Positions 32,739 through 41,317 of a DNA stretch of 64,000 nucleotides are shown here, one piece after another. The number at the start of each line of letters is the position of its first letter. Within the stretch, counting starts at the first letter, position 1. This DNA comes from JALYYC01 sp039922495. GTDB lineage: Bacteria > Chloroflexota > Dormibacteria > CF-121. The notes beneath the pieces are model-generated. The model saw nothing but the letters and a program-made list of their open reading frames with translations. It had not been told where the DNA came from and ran no database searches. The DNA is taken from contig JBDTEO010000006.1 in NCBI GenBank assembly GCA_039922495.1, positions 62,001-126,000 of the forward strand. Direction: 5' to 3'. The translations under genes were made by a program, and so were the position numbers.

Positions 32739-33959
32739 CTAGAACACCGCCCAGTTTACCGTCGACAGCTCATCGTCCGTGAAGTTCTGCCCTGGTTGTT
32801 GCAGGTAGAGGTAGCCGATCAGCCGCGTGACTCGCGGCTCCTGGTAGTAGAACTGGCGATGCTGCTCGTAGGCGCTGGAGTGAATTTTCACCGCGCTCTG
32901 CCCCTGGGCGGCGCTCTCCTCCGCCGTGAGGATCAGCTCGAAGTTTTCCAGGTAGCGCGCCAGCCGCTGGTCGCGGTAGGCCGCCAGTCGCGGCGGCGCG
33001 CCGGCGAGGTCCGCCTTGATGCGCTCGTAGTCCTGTCGCATGGTGGTCAGGGCGCCGGCCGGCGATGGCGTCTGCGTCTGGCGATCGAGGTCCTGGTTCA
33101 GTCTCCCCAGGTCGGCCGCGGCGCGGTCGAGGTAGGCGGACTCGGCCGGTTGCAGATCCGCGGGCCGCACGTAGGGCATGGTCCTTCCGGCGTGGAGCAG
33201 ATCGACCACCTCGTAGCCGGTCTCGCCATTGATCCCGGTGTCCTGCAGAAAGAATGCGTTGACCGGTGGCGATTGTCGCGCGCTGAAGCGGTAGAACCCG
33301 ATCCGATGGGACTGGACGGCCTGCTGCTTGGCGCGGTGCTCCGAGAGGCACCGGTCGCCCCAGCCGGTGAGGTCGGCGCGCTGCAGGACGAAGAGCCGGG
33401 CATTCGAGTAGGAGGCGATGGTGGAATCCGTGGTGTCGAGGAGGATGGCCTCGTAGAGGGCCGCATCCTGTTTGGTCGCCGCCAGTGACTGTGCCAGGGA
33501 ATTGACCGCCGCCAGATCAAGCGGCCGCTGGCCGAACGCATTCATCTCGAGCGTGCTTCCGCTCCGCCAGCAGTGCAGGGGCTGAAAGCCCGGGCCCGCG
33601 GCCGGGCAGGCGATCGCCTGCTCGTCGTTACGGACCGAGATCCCGCCGAAGGCGAGATAGGCGAGGCTGATGCCAAGCGCGACCGCGCTCAGGCCGGCCG
33701 TCCAGGCGCGCAGGCCACGGGCCCGTGCCCGCCTGATCCAGCGCGCAAGGAGGAGCAAGACGACGGCGATCGGAATGAAGATCAGGGTGAAGGAGAGCAG
33801 TCGGAAGGCGGTATCGGCCTGCGCCGTGCACGGCATTCCCGGATAGAGCAACCCCGCACGCAACGGCGCCAGCAGCCAGGCGAGGACCAGCAGCCCGAGC
33901 GGCCACGCTCGCCGTACCCACCGCCATCGGTGGCCGGGGTTGGAAGCCGCGACCGTCAC
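32739..33959 (-). CDS. Hypothetical membrane protein with a large external helical domain
   Basis: A 406-residue protein starting at GTG 33959. It has a first membrane helix (WPLGLLVLAWLLAPL), a second (LLSFTLIFIPIAVVLLLLA) and a third (GLSAVALGISLAYLAFGG), followed by about 290 outside residues rich in Gln, Ala and Leu that look helical (DRAAADLGRLNQDLDRQTQ). There are several Cys, including CPAAGPG and LHCWR. Unknown family. It overlaps the upstream patatin gene by 4 nt on the same strand, so it may serve the same membrane or lipid process. Confidence 0.62.
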   Translation of the reverse strand: MTVAASNPGHRWRWVRRAWPLGLLVLAWLLAPLRAGLLYPGMPCTAQADTAFRLLSFTLIFIPIAVVLLLLARWIRRARARGLRAWTAGLSAVALGISLAYLAFGGISVRNDEQAIACPAAGPGFQPLHCWRSGSTLEMNAFGQRPLDLAAVNSLAQSLAATKQDAALYEAILLDTTDSTIASYSNARLFVLQRADLTGWGDRCLSEHRAKQQAVQSHRIGFYRFSARQSPPVNAFFLQDTGINGETGYEVVDLLHAGRTMPYVRPADLQPAESAYLDRAAADLGRLNQDLDRQTQTPSPAGALTTMRQDYERIKADLAGAPPRLAAYRDQRLARYLENFELILTAEESAAQGQSAVKIHSSAYEQHRQFYYQEPRVTRLIGYLYLQQPGQNFTDDELSTVNWAVF

Positions 33960-34927
33960 TGCGCCAGCGAAACGATCGTCGAGCGCCGCTGCGGCAGCAT
34001 GACATGGATTCCGGCAACGACCTCGCCGCCAGGCGTCAGGCCGCCGCCCTGCAGAAAGGCGCGGGTTCGCGCGTACGACTCCTCGATCAGCCGTTCGACC
34101 TGGCTGAAGTCGGTGCCCTCGGTCCCGAACTCCACGTTGGGAACCAGCAGGCTGATCTCGGCTTGCGCGGCATAGCGCTGGTACTCCTCGATGGTTCGCT
34201 GCGCCAGCATGATCTGGATGCTCTGGGCCAGCACGCCGGTGAGATTATTGCTCGGCGGCCGGCGCGGATTCGAGGTGCTGTTGTCGATGGCGATGACGTG
34301 CGTCGCCCCGAGATGGATCGCCTCGGCCAGCCCGACGTTTTCGGCCACCGCGCCGTCCACGAATTCCTCGTCGCCGATCCGGTACGGATTGAAGACCCCG
34401 GGAATCGCGGACGACGCCGCCACGGCGTCGGCTACGCTGCCGCTGGTGAAGATCTCCTTGCGCGCACGGGTCAGGTTGGTCGCGATCACCGCGCAGGGCA
34501 GCACCAGCTGATCGAAGGTCGCCGGCAGGTTCATCGCCGCCAGGCGCCGGAGGTACCGGCTATCGAAGAAGCTGTTGTGGCTCCTCACATAGCGGACGGC
34601 CATCCGCAGCGGGTTCCGATTGAAGAGATCGCGGTTCCGGATCGACCGCCAGACGAGAGCGAGCTGGTTGATGGTGTCGAGGTCAGGCTTGGAGGCGAGG
34701 GCCACGGCGTTGAATGCCCCCGAGCTGCACCCGACGACCGCATCCGGCTTGATGCCGGCTTCCAGCAGCGCTCGCAGCACTCCGACGGTGCAGGCGCCGC
34801 GGCTGCCGCCACCACCAAGGACGAAGACCAGTCGACGCTCCGGGCCTAGAGGCGGCGAAGCGGGTGACCGGCGGCGGCGCCACCAGGACAGCATGGAAGG
34901 GGATCGCCAGAATCCAGTATCGGGCAT
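33956..34927 (-). CDS. Patatin-like phospholipase
   Basis: Acyl hydrolase of about 323 residues. The oxyanion segment GGGGSRG, the nucleophile-elbow VVGCSSGAFNA (GxSxG as GCSSG) and the catalytic aspartate in FVDGAVAEN match the Ser-Asp dyad of the patatin family. Bacterial members include esterases, phospholipases and RssA-type proteins. The start is set to ATG 34927; a longer version to 34963 is possible. It is followed by a membrane protein gene in a 4-nt overlap. Confidence 0.85.
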   Translation of the reverse strand: MPDTGFWRSPSMLSWWRRRRSPASPPLGPERRLVFVLGGGGSRGACTVGVLRALLEAGIKPDAVVGCSSGAFNAVALASKPDLDTINQLALVWRSIRNRDLFNRNPLRMAVRYVRSHNSFFDSRYLRRLAAMNLPATFDQLVLPCAVIATNLTRARKEIFTSGSVADAVAASSAIPGVFNPYRIGDEEFVDGAVAENVGLAEAIHLGATHVIAIDNSTSNPRRPPSNNLTGVLAQSIQIMLAQRTIEEYQRYAAQAEISLLVPNVEFGTEGTDFSQVERLIEESYARTRAFLQGGGLTPGGEVVAGIHVMLPQRRSTIVSLAQ

Positions 34928-35109
34928 GGAGGTTACAGCCCCGGTGTCGAACCGGGTCCGCAACCGTGAGTGTAGCCGGTCCGCGGCCGTGCGCCGGGCG
35001 ACTCAGCAGGAAGGCCGGCCCGACTGCGTTATTTGGGGGTGCGTTCCTATTCGATTGAGCGCTACCTATGCGTTCACATATTAGCCTTGAGGTATCACAC
35101 TTCATAGCC

Positions 35110-35322
35110 ATGCGGTGTCCGTATTTAGAGCAGATCATCCGTAAGCAGAAGGCCTTTGTGAAGGTGTTTCAGGCCGATTGCCACGTCGATGGGAAGGTCC
35201 ACCGCTTTCGCGGTCTGGTGCGATGGCCGTCGCCGCCCTGCATTGGGAAGATGGCGACCTGCGCGCTCTACCAGGAGGCGCGCTCGACCGAAGATCTCCG
35301 GCTTCGTCGCCTGATCGACTAG
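35110..35322 (+). CDS. Small cysteine-containing hypothetical protein
   Basis: A 70-residue protein beginning MRCPYLEQI. Cysteines occur at the N-terminus (MRCPY), in the middle (ADCHVDG) and near the end in PPCIGKMATCALYQEA. The last spacing of seven residues could suit a metal site with the first ones. No family can be named with confidence. Upstream ATG 35068 gives a longer, poorer N-terminus. It precedes the FAD-dependent oxidase gene by 40 bp on the same strand. Confidence 0.5.
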   Translation: MRCPYLEQIIRKQKAFVKVFQADCHVDGKVHRFRGLVRWPSPPCIGKMATCALYQEARSTEDLRLRRLID

Positions 35323-35362
35323 CGAGCCCGGATCGGTCCAGCTGCGTCAGTAAACTCGGGGA

Positions 35363-36481
35363 GTGAGTCCCGATGTTGTCGTCGTGGGTGCCGGGGCGAT
35401 TGGCAGCTCGATCGCCTATTACCTGGGCAAGGCCGGCGCGCGGGTCGCCCTGCTGGATCGCGGCGAGGTCGGCGCCGAGGCCACGGGCGCGTCCGCCGGC
35501 ATGCTGATCCCACAATCCGAGAGCACCGGGCCGGGTCCTTTTGTCGATCTCGCCGTGGAAAGCGTGCGGCTTTTCGACGCTCTCAACGAGGAACTCCGTG
35601 AGCGGACCGGGATGGACATCGGCTACCGGCGCGCGCTGCTGCTGCGCGTGGCGCTGGATGAGATGGAGGAACACGACCTGCGTCTGCGCCGTGCCTGGCA
35701 AGACCGCGCCGGGATCCCGGTCGCCTGGCTCGATGCCACGAGCGCCCTGGAGGTCGAGCCCGCGTTGAATCCGGAGGTTCGCGCCGCTCTGTACTACGCC
35801 AGCGAGCACCAGGTCAATGCCCTCGCCCTGGCCAGGGCGCTGGCGCGGGCGGCGGTCGAGCTCGGCGCCGAGCTCCGCGAGCAGTCGCCGGTCGACAGCC
35901 TCCTGATCGACCGTAACCGCGTGGTCGGGGTTCGAAGCGGCGCCGAATCGATCCGAGCCGAGGAGGTCGTGATCGCGACGGGTAGCTGGTCATCGAGTTG
36001 GGCCGAGGCCCTGCGGACCGCGATCCCGGTCCGGCCGGTGCGCGGGCAGATGCTTGCCCTGCACACGCCCGGCACCGCGCTTCGCAGCGTCGTCTTTTCC
36101 GAAGCCGGCTACCTGGTGAGCAAGCCGGAGGGCTTGACCTATGTGGGTGCGACCGAGGAAGAGGCCGGCTTCGACTGCCGCCCAACGGCCAGCGGGGTCG
36201 CCGGGCTGCTGGCCGTGGTGCCGCGGCTAACCCCCGCGCTCCATGCCGCGACCTTCGCCGGCGCCTGGGCCGGACTGCGGCCGGGGACGCCCGACCGGCT
36301 TCCGATCCTTGGACGGGTGCCTGGCTTCGACGGGGTGACACTGGCGACCGGCCACTTCCGCAATGGGATCCTGCTGGCGCCAATCACGGGACTGCTGATC
36401 GCAGACCTGTTGCGCTTCGAACGACCGCGGATGCCGCTCGATGCCTTCGATCCGGCGCGCTTTGTCATGCGTGCCGCCTGA
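35363..36481 (+). CDS. FAD-dependent amino-acid oxidase, glycine oxidase (ThiO)-like
   Basis: This 372-residue DAO-superfamily enzyme has a Rossmann FAD motif VVVGAGAIGSSIAYYL at the N-terminus and ATGASAGMLIPQSES next. The C-terminal part has FAGAWAGLRPGTPDRLPILG and ATGHFRNGILLAP, typical of ThiO, which oxidises glycine to dehydroglycine for thiazole synthesis. It starts at GTG 35363. No thiG, thiS or thiF lies beside it, so another amino acid substrate is possible. Confidence 0.82.
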   Translation: MSPDVVVVGAGAIGSSIAYYLGKAGARVALLDRGEVGAEATGASAGMLIPQSESTGPGPFVDLAVESVRLFDALNEELRERTGMDIGYRRALLLRVALDEMEEHDLRLRRAWQDRAGIPVAWLDATSALEVEPALNPEVRAALYYASEHQVNALALARALARAAVELGAELREQSPVDSLLIDRNRVVGVRSGAESIRAEEVVIATGSWSSSWAEALRTAIPVRPVRGQMLALHTPGTALRSVVFSEAGYLVSKPEGLTYVGATEEEAGFDCRPTASGVAGLLAVVPRLTPALHAATFAGAWAGLRPGTPDRLPILGRVPGFDGVTLATGHFRNGILLAPITGLLIADLLRFERPRMPLDAFDPARFVMRAA

Positions 36482-36848
36482 CGTCCCCCGCGCGTTCGAC
36501 CGGCGGGCGGATGGCTTTCGCCACGCCGCCGCCGGCGGGCTCTGGCTGGCTCCCCTGATTTACCTCGAGCACGCCCGCTACGGACCCGGATGGTATGGCA
36601 AGGTCGTCAGCGCCGACCCGGCTCGGCTGCGCGCGTGGGGCGTCAGCAAAGGGATTCCCGAACGCGCCCTGCAGGTCAAGTCGATGCCCGACGTCGACTC
36701 GGGGCCCCGCCAGAGCCGCCGCCGCATCCCCGGCTATCACATCGATCTCTGGGGTGCACGCCTGGCGCTGGCCTATGACCCCGCGGACCTCGCGCGCGTG
36801 CGGGCGCGGGCTAGTAGCGATCCACCGCTTTCAGGCCAGACCCGGTGA
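36471..36848 (+). CDS. Hypothetical protein, weakly DUF4031-like
   Basis: A 125-residue frame from GTG 36471, which overlaps the oxidase stop by 11 nt and a convergent gene's 3' end by 38 nt. The sequence has PLIYLEHARYGPGWYG at the start, LRAWGVSKGIPERALQ in the middle, and IPGYHIDLWGARLALA later. This order recalls the DUF4031 family (a tiny domain with a His-Tyr-Asp segment), but the resemblance is weak. The overlap at both ends makes the call less certain, yet the coding pattern is plausible. Confidence 0.45.
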   Translation: MPPDVPRAFDRRADGFRHAAAGGLWLAPLIYLEHARYGPGWYGKVVSADPARLRAWGVSKGIPERALQVKSMPDVDSGPRQSRRRIPGYHIDLWGARLALAYDPADLARVRARASSDPPLSGQTR

Positions 36849-37788
36849 TGATGACGACGGCCCCCGCCGGGAGATTGAGCGTGCGTGCCCCGGCCAGCGC
36901 CGCCGCCGAGGTCGGTTCCATCAAGACGCCTCGCGCCGCCATGGCGCGCCAGGTCCGCTCAATCGCGTCTTCGCTCACCGAAATCCAGCGTCCCCCGCTG
37001 TAGCGCACCGCCGCGTAGCTTCGCTCAGCGCGGGTGGGCTCCGGAATCCGAATGCCGTCCGCGATCGAGGGCTGACGAACCACCGGCGCGGGCCGGCCGA
37101 TCGATGCGCCACGAACGAGGGGCGCGCAGGCCTCAGACTGGACGCCGTGCAGGCGCGGAGCCCGCGCAAGCAATCCACGCGAGACGAGCTCGCCGAAGCC
37201 CATCGCGAGCCCGATCAGGACGGTGCCCTGGCCGACCGGCGTGATCACATCGGGTAAATCTGGCCCGAGCGCTTCGAAGAGCTCGTACGCGATCGTCTTG
37301 GTTCCTTCGAGAAAGGCATCGTCGCGCGCATGGCCGGCGTCATAGCCATCGCGCGCAGCCGCGACCGCGGCCTGCGTCACCGCTGAGCGAGGACCGGAGA
37401 TCGTGATGAGCTCGGCCCCAAGCGCGCGGATGGCGCGGGCTTTGGATGCCACGATGTCGTCCGGCGCAAAGACACGCGCCTTGAGTCCGGCGGCCGCGGC
37501 ATAGGCCGCGATCGCGGTTCCCGCGTTCCCGGAGGAATCCTCGACCACCGTCGTGGCGCCGGCGGCGCGGGCGGCGGTGATCACGGTGGCGGCGCCCCGG
37601 TCCTTGAAGGAGCCGGTCGGCGAGAGCCCTTCGAGTTTCAGCAGCCAGCGATCGTGCGGCATCAGCGGCGTCCCGCCCTCACCAAGGGTGACCGGCTCCC
37701 CGCGGATTCCCAGCTCGGCCCGGTAGCGCCAGAGGCCGGACCCGGTCCAGGGTTGCGTGTTAGAGGACTTTGCCAAGGGCCGGATCAA
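36811..37788 (-). CDS. Threonine synthase-like PLP enzyme
   Basis: A 325-residue type II PLP enzyme. The Schiff-base lysine is in SPTGSFKDRGA, the phosphate/Ser-Asn loop in VEDSSGNAGTA, and the final PLP motif in ITGSGLKAVDRY, as in threonine synthase; substrate-specificity residues cannot be judged by eye. It is shorter than most threonine synthases (around 350-420 residues). The start is TTG 37788, inside the 3' end of the CcdA-TlpA gene on the same strand, so translation is coupled; a TTG four codons later is equally possible. Confidence 0.78.
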   Translation of the reverse strand: MIRPLAKSSNTQPWTGSGLWRYRAELGIRGEPVTLGEGGTPLMPHDRWLLKLEGLSPTGSFKDRGAATVITAARAAGATTVVEDSSGNAGTAIAAYAAAAGLKARVFAPDDIVASKARAIRALGAELITISGPRSAVTQAAVAAARDGYDAGHARDDAFLEGTKTIAYELFEALGPDLPDVITPVGQGTVLIGLAMGFGELVSRGLLARAPRLHGVQSEACAPLVRGASIGRPAPVVRQPSIADGIRIPEPTRAERSYAAVRYSGGRWISVSEDAIERTWRAMAARGVLMEPTSAAALAGARTLNLPAGAVVIITGSGLKAVDRY

Positions 37789-38962
37789 GGTAGTCGCGGG
37801 TCAGGGGAAACGGTTGGTAGCTGTTCACGCGGCCATCGCGCCCGATCAGGACACTGACCGGCAGCCCGTTCTTCAGCTGAATGCCATACGCCTGGCTGGC
37901 CGCTCCGGCCGGATCGAGCACCGGCGCGGGCTGCAGGCCGAGGCCCTGCCAGAAACGCCGCACGGTGTCGGCGGACTCGTCGCCAAAGTCGATCGCCACG
38001 ACCTGAAGACCCTGGTCTCTATGGGCCAGGTATTCATCACGGATCAGGGGCAACTCGTCACGACAGGGCCCGCACCAGGTCGCCCAGAAATTGACCAGGA
38101 CCGGCTTGCCCCGGAGGCTGGCGAGCGACACCGAATGCCCATCGACGTCGGTCAGCGCAAAGTTTGGCGCCGGGCTGCCCACCTTCAGCGGCCCGCCGGT
38201 CGGCGGCATCGCGGCCGGTCCATTGGACTGAAAGTGGGAGTCGAAGGGCGTCGTCACACTGACGACCGGAAAGAAGCTGTTGAACACGGTCAGGCGATTG
38301 GAAAAGATGAGCACGCCCATCACGATCAGGAAGACGGCGGCGATCGCGTTCAGCGCTGGATACGCACCCCGGACGGGGGCCAGTAACCGCGATAGCATGC
38401 CGGATAGTCCAGCGGCGATGAGGAAGGGAAGGCCGAGGCCCAGGGAATAGCTGGCGAGGAGGATCGCCCCCTGCCCGGCCGTGCCGCTGCTGCCCGCGCG
38501 CAGCAGGATGGCCGCCAGGATCGGACCGACGCAGGGAGTCCAGCCGATCGCGAAAGCCAGGCCGATCACATACGACGCCCACGGGGCCCGCGGCAGCCGG
38601 TGGGCGACGTCGAAGCGCCGTTCCCGCATCAGGCCCGGGATCCGCTGCACGGTGAGCAAGGCGATCCCGATCAGGATCAGCGCGGCGCCGGCGATCTCCA
38701 GGAGGACAGGCCGATACGCCTGCAGGTCGGCGCCCAGCAATCCGAACGAGGCGCCGAGCGCCACGAACGCCGTGCTGAAGCCCAACACGAATAGCGCGGC
38801 ATTGCCGAGCACGCGCGCTTGCGCTCGAGGAGAGGCGTGCCCACCGGCGAGGGCGGCCTGGCCGCCCATGAATGCGATGTAGGCCGGAACCAATGGGAGC
38901 ACGCAGGTGGACGCGAAGGAGATGAGCCCGGCGAGGAAGGCCAGGCCGAGGTCGAGGATCAT
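37760..38962 (-). CDS. CcdA-TlpA fusion: thiol-disulfide transmembrane electron carrier
   Basis: A 400-residue fusion. The first 240 residues are a CcdA/DsbD-type membrane core with six helices and the paired redox cysteines in TCVLPLVP and GWTPCVGPIL. A linker leads to an extracytoplasmic TlpA/ResA thioredoxin domain with active site WCGPC (in LVNFWATWCGPCRDE). It would carry electrons from cytosolic thioredoxin to external disulfides, for example in cytochrome c maturation. The ATG overlaps the anti-sigma stop by 4 nt, placing it in the sigma factor operon. Confidence 0.9.
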   Translation of the reverse strand: MILDLGLAFLAGLISFASTCVLPLVPAYIAFMGGQAALAGGHASPRAQARVLGNAALFVLGFSTAFVALGASFGLLGADLQAYRPVLLEIAGAALILIGIALLTVQRIPGLMRERRFDVAHRLPRAPWASYVIGLAFAIGWTPCVGPILAAILLRAGSSGTAGQGAILLASYSLGLGLPFLIAAGLSGMLSRLLAPVRGAYPALNAIAAVFLIVMGVLIFSNRLTVFNSFFPVVSVTTPFDSHFQSNGPAAMPPTGGPLKVGSPAPNFALTDVDGHSVSLASLRGKPVLVNFWATWCGPCRDELPLIRDEYLAHRDQGLQVVAIDFGDESADTVRRFWQGLGLQPAPVLDPAGAASQAYGIQLKNGLPVSVLIGRDGRVNSYQPFPLTRDYLDPALGKVL

Positions 38963-39225
38963 CGAACCGGGTCGGGCTTCTCGACGGCCAGCTTGCGCAC
39001 CCAGGCGCGAAGCCGGGCCGGGGCATCATCGGCGCAGCACTCCTTGCGGACCAGGCGTTTCAGCTCGGCCTGGAAGTCAAAGACCTGCTCGCATGGAGGG
39101 CAGGAGCTCAGATGGACCTTGACCTGTCCAACCTCGTCCTCATTCAACTCGCGATCGAGGTACATCGACAGCCGCCCCATCGCGTCCTGGCAGTCCATGG
39201 TGGACTCGCAGTCCAGGTTGCCCAT
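38959..39225 (-). CDS. Zinc-finger anti-sigma factor (RsrA/ZAS type)
   Basis: An 88-residue protein with the ZAS core: an early Cys-containing helix (MDCQDAMGRLSMYLDREL), then HLSSCPPC, giving the H-x3-C-x2-C zinc motif, and a CC pair (KECCADDA) near the end. Such proteins bind an ECF sigma factor and release it when oxidants form a disulfide and expel zinc. No membrane helix is present. ATG 39225 overlaps the sigma factor stop by one base. Confidence 0.87.
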   Translation of the reverse strand: MGNLDCESTMDCQDAMGRLSMYLDRELNEDEVGQVKVHLSSCPPCEQVFDFQAELKRLVRKECCADDAPARLRAWVRKLAVEKPDPVR

Positions 39226-39794
39226 CAGGCTTGCGCTCCCACCGCGACGGAGGGCGCCTTCGGCCGGCCGGCATACTCCCACAGTTTCTTCTGCAGGGCG
39301 CGCCGGCCTCGGTGGAGTCGCGACATCACGGTGCCAATCTTGATCCCGAGGATGGCGGCCGCTTCCTTGTAAGAAAAGTCTTCGACATCGACCAGCATCA
39401 CGACCATGCGCATCGACACCGGCAGCTCCTCCAGGGCGCGCTTCACCTCGTCGCCGAAGCCGCGGTCGACGACGATCTCCTCCGGGGACATCAGGTGCAC
39501 CGGCATCCCTTCGCGGCGAAGCTGATCGTAGATAAAGAAGTCGGTGCCGGGTTCGTCGAGCGGGTCCTCCCGAGCCGGGCGCTGCCGCAAACGGTTGCGG
39601 AAGACGTTGGTCATGATCGTGAACAGCCAGGCCTTCTCGTTGGTGCCCGGCTGAAACTTGCGCCGGTAGCGGTAGGCTCGCAGATAGGTTTCTTGCACCA
39701 GGTCCTCCGCGTCCTCTGGCTTCCTCGTCAGGCGCAGCGCGCTGCGGTAGAGCGCATCGATGTGCCTCTCAAAGAGCGAAAAGTCGCCATCCAT
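39225..39794 (-). CDS. ECF sigma factor, SigR/RpoE-like
   Basis: A 189-residue group IV sigma factor. Region 2 has LYRSALRLTRKPEDAEDLVQ and TYLRAYRYRRKF (promoter melting); region 4 has VEDFSYKEAAAILGIKIGT and VMSRLHRGRRAL (-35 recognition). Start ATG 39794 was preferred over 39815. Gene order sigma, zinc anti-sigma, CcdA-TlpA matches the thiol-stress circuit seen with SigR/RsrA, with a reducing-power gene as a direct target. Confidence 0.92.
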   Translation of the reverse strand: MDGDFSLFERHIDALYRSALRLTRKPEDAEDLVQETYLRAYRYRRKFQPGTNEKAWLFTIMTNVFRNRLRQRPAREDPLDEPGTDFFIYDQLRREGMPVHLMSPEEIVVDRGFGDEVKRALEELPVSMRMVVMLVDVEDFSYKEAAAILGIKIGTVMSRLHRGRRALQKKLWEYAGRPKAPSVAVGAQA

Positions 39795-39849
39795 GGGAAT
39801 GCTCAAGAGCCTCATTCTATTCCGGGCAATTCTGGATCGGCCGCGCCGA

Positions 39850-40524
39850 TCAGGTGGGCGATGGCGGCGGCGGACCTCCGGGTGGCCTCGGCCCGTTGGG
39901 GCCCGCTCCGCGACCCCGTCCCCGCCGGCGCCGGCGCCGGGTTGGATCGCTTTTTCCCTGCGGGCTCTGGCCGGGTGGCACGCCATCGGTCGGTGGAGGC
40001 CCACTGGGACGCGGCCCCTGACCCGGCTGCGGTCGCCGTGGTTGACCCGGCGGCCGAGGCGGTCGCGGTTGCTGACCCGGGCGCGGCTGCTGCCCCGACC
40101 GCGGTTGCGCCTGGCCTTGCTGTCGCGAGGGGGGCTGCCCCTGCCGCTGACCGGCGCGCGGTTGATTCTGCGGCGTTGTTGCGGCGCTGGTGCGTTCGCC
40201 GCCCCCGCGGCGCCGCCGGCCGCGGCTCCGACCCTGGCCGTCTGGCGTCGCCGGGCGCTCCGGGCGAATAATCGCCGGAATCAACCGGTCCAGGCCACGG
40301 GGACGGCGCCGCCGGCTGGGCTGGTTCAGCCGTCCTTCGTGCTGCCGGACGCGGTCGTCCCACTCGACCAGCCACTCTTCCAGCGGTCGCTTGATCTGCG
40401 GCTTGGGTGCGCGGGGCTCCTCGGGCCAGATGCGGGGCCGGTCCGGTCGGATCGTTTCGGGCGCCGGATCGGCGTCGGTCGGTTCCGGTTCGACGACGCC
40501 GTCAGGCTCGAGCTCGGGCATCAT
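39850..40524 (-). CDS. Intrinsically disordered Arg/Pro/Gln-rich protein, last gene of the B12-ECF operon
   Basis: A 224-residue frame. The first 80 residues look genuine, acidic then basic, with WPEEPRAPKPQIKRPLEEW and VEWDDRVRQHEGR; the rest is low complexity with repeated Gln/Pro/Gly/Arg and Arg-rich blocks (RRRRRRGRGRG). No signal peptide or membrane helix is visible. ATG 40524 lies inside the 3' end of the S-component gene, so it is translationally coupled to the transporter. The tail looks like RNA- or acidic-polymer-binding RGG-like sequence. Function unknown. Confidence 0.58.
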   Translation of the reverse strand: MMPELEPDGVVEPEPTDADPAPETIRPDRPRIWPEEPRAPKPQIKRPLEEWLVEWDDRVRQHEGRLNQPSRRRRPRGLDRLIPAIIRPERPATPDGQGRSRGRRRRGGGERTSAATTPQNQPRAGQRQGQPPSRQQGQAQPRSGQQPRPGQQPRPPRPPGQPRRPQPGQGPRPSGPPPTDGVPPGQSPQGKSDPTRRRRRRGRGRGAGPNGPRPPGGPPPPSPT

Positions 40525-41317
40525 CAGGGAGTTTAGCCGGGGGCGTCCATTCGACGAGAAAGCGCTGCTTGAAGCGCCGGAGCGCCGCCAGGACCGGGGG
40601 GCCGAGGAGGACGAGCAGCAGCGCGTTGCCGGCCGCCCGGAACCCGTCGTAGAGCGCTGAGGTCGCGAGGTAAAAGGCCAGAAAGCGCCGCAGCAGGATG
40701 GCCCCGGGCAGCCCCGGCGCCCACCCGATCGGCGATGCCGCTGCCCCGAGCAGGGTCGGCCACTCCCAGAGGTCGAGCAGGATGCCGTAGGCGAAGCCGG
40801 CGACCAGGCCATAGATGGTGAGGACCACGATGGTGCCTCGGCCGCTCCGATGGGAACAGACCACGCCGAGGTACCCGGCTCCCATCCCAACCCAGCCACT
40901 CGCGAGCATCTGGTACGGGAGCCACGGCCCGAAGCCTGAGGTGAGAAACGCTGACAGCAGGAGCGTCAGCGCTCCCATCGCGTAGCCGAATCCCGGGCCC
41001 ATGATGTAACCGGCGGCGATGATGAGAAAGAAGATGGGCGAGAACCCCAGCAGGCCGATGACCAGGACCAGGCGCAGGGTGGCGTCGACCGCGACCAGCG
41101 CCGCCAGGATGGCGATCAGCCGGGCGGAGAGCCGGTGCGTCTCCAGGGCCACGCCGACGATGACGACCGCGGAGACCGCGACCAGGCTGGCGAACAGGGC
41201 GGGCGACTGCGCCGATGCCGTCCCCAATCGAAGGGGGGCAATGAAGATGGCGAGGCCCGCGGCCGAGATGAGGATGAGGGCAGCGTGCTCGGCCCGCGCT
41301 CGGAGCAGGGCGATCAC
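40502..41317 (-). CDS. ECF transporter S component (predicted corrinoid)
   Basis: A 271-residue membrane protein with six or more hydrophobic helices in the N-terminal two thirds (AALILISAAGLAIFIAP onward) and a basic C-terminus. Loop GFGYAMGALTLLLSA and the overall pattern fit S components, which bind the vitamin within the membrane. Because a cobalamin riboswitch heads this operon, a corrinoid is the most likely ligand (inference). ATG 41317 overlaps the ATPase stop by 4 nt. Confidence 0.78.
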   Translation of the reverse strand: MIALLRARAEHAALILISAAGLAIFIAPLRLGTASAQSPALFASLVAVSAVVIVGVALETHRLSARLIAILAALVAVDATLRLVLVIGLLGFSPIFFLIIAAGYIMGPGFGYAMGALTLLLSAFLTSGFGPWLPYQMLASGWVGMGAGYLGVVCSHRSGRGTIVVLTIYGLVAGFAYGILLDLWEWPTLLGAAASPIGWAPGLPGAILLRRFLAFYLATSALYDGFRAAGNALLLVLLGPPVLAALRRFKQRFLVEWTPPAKLPDDARARA

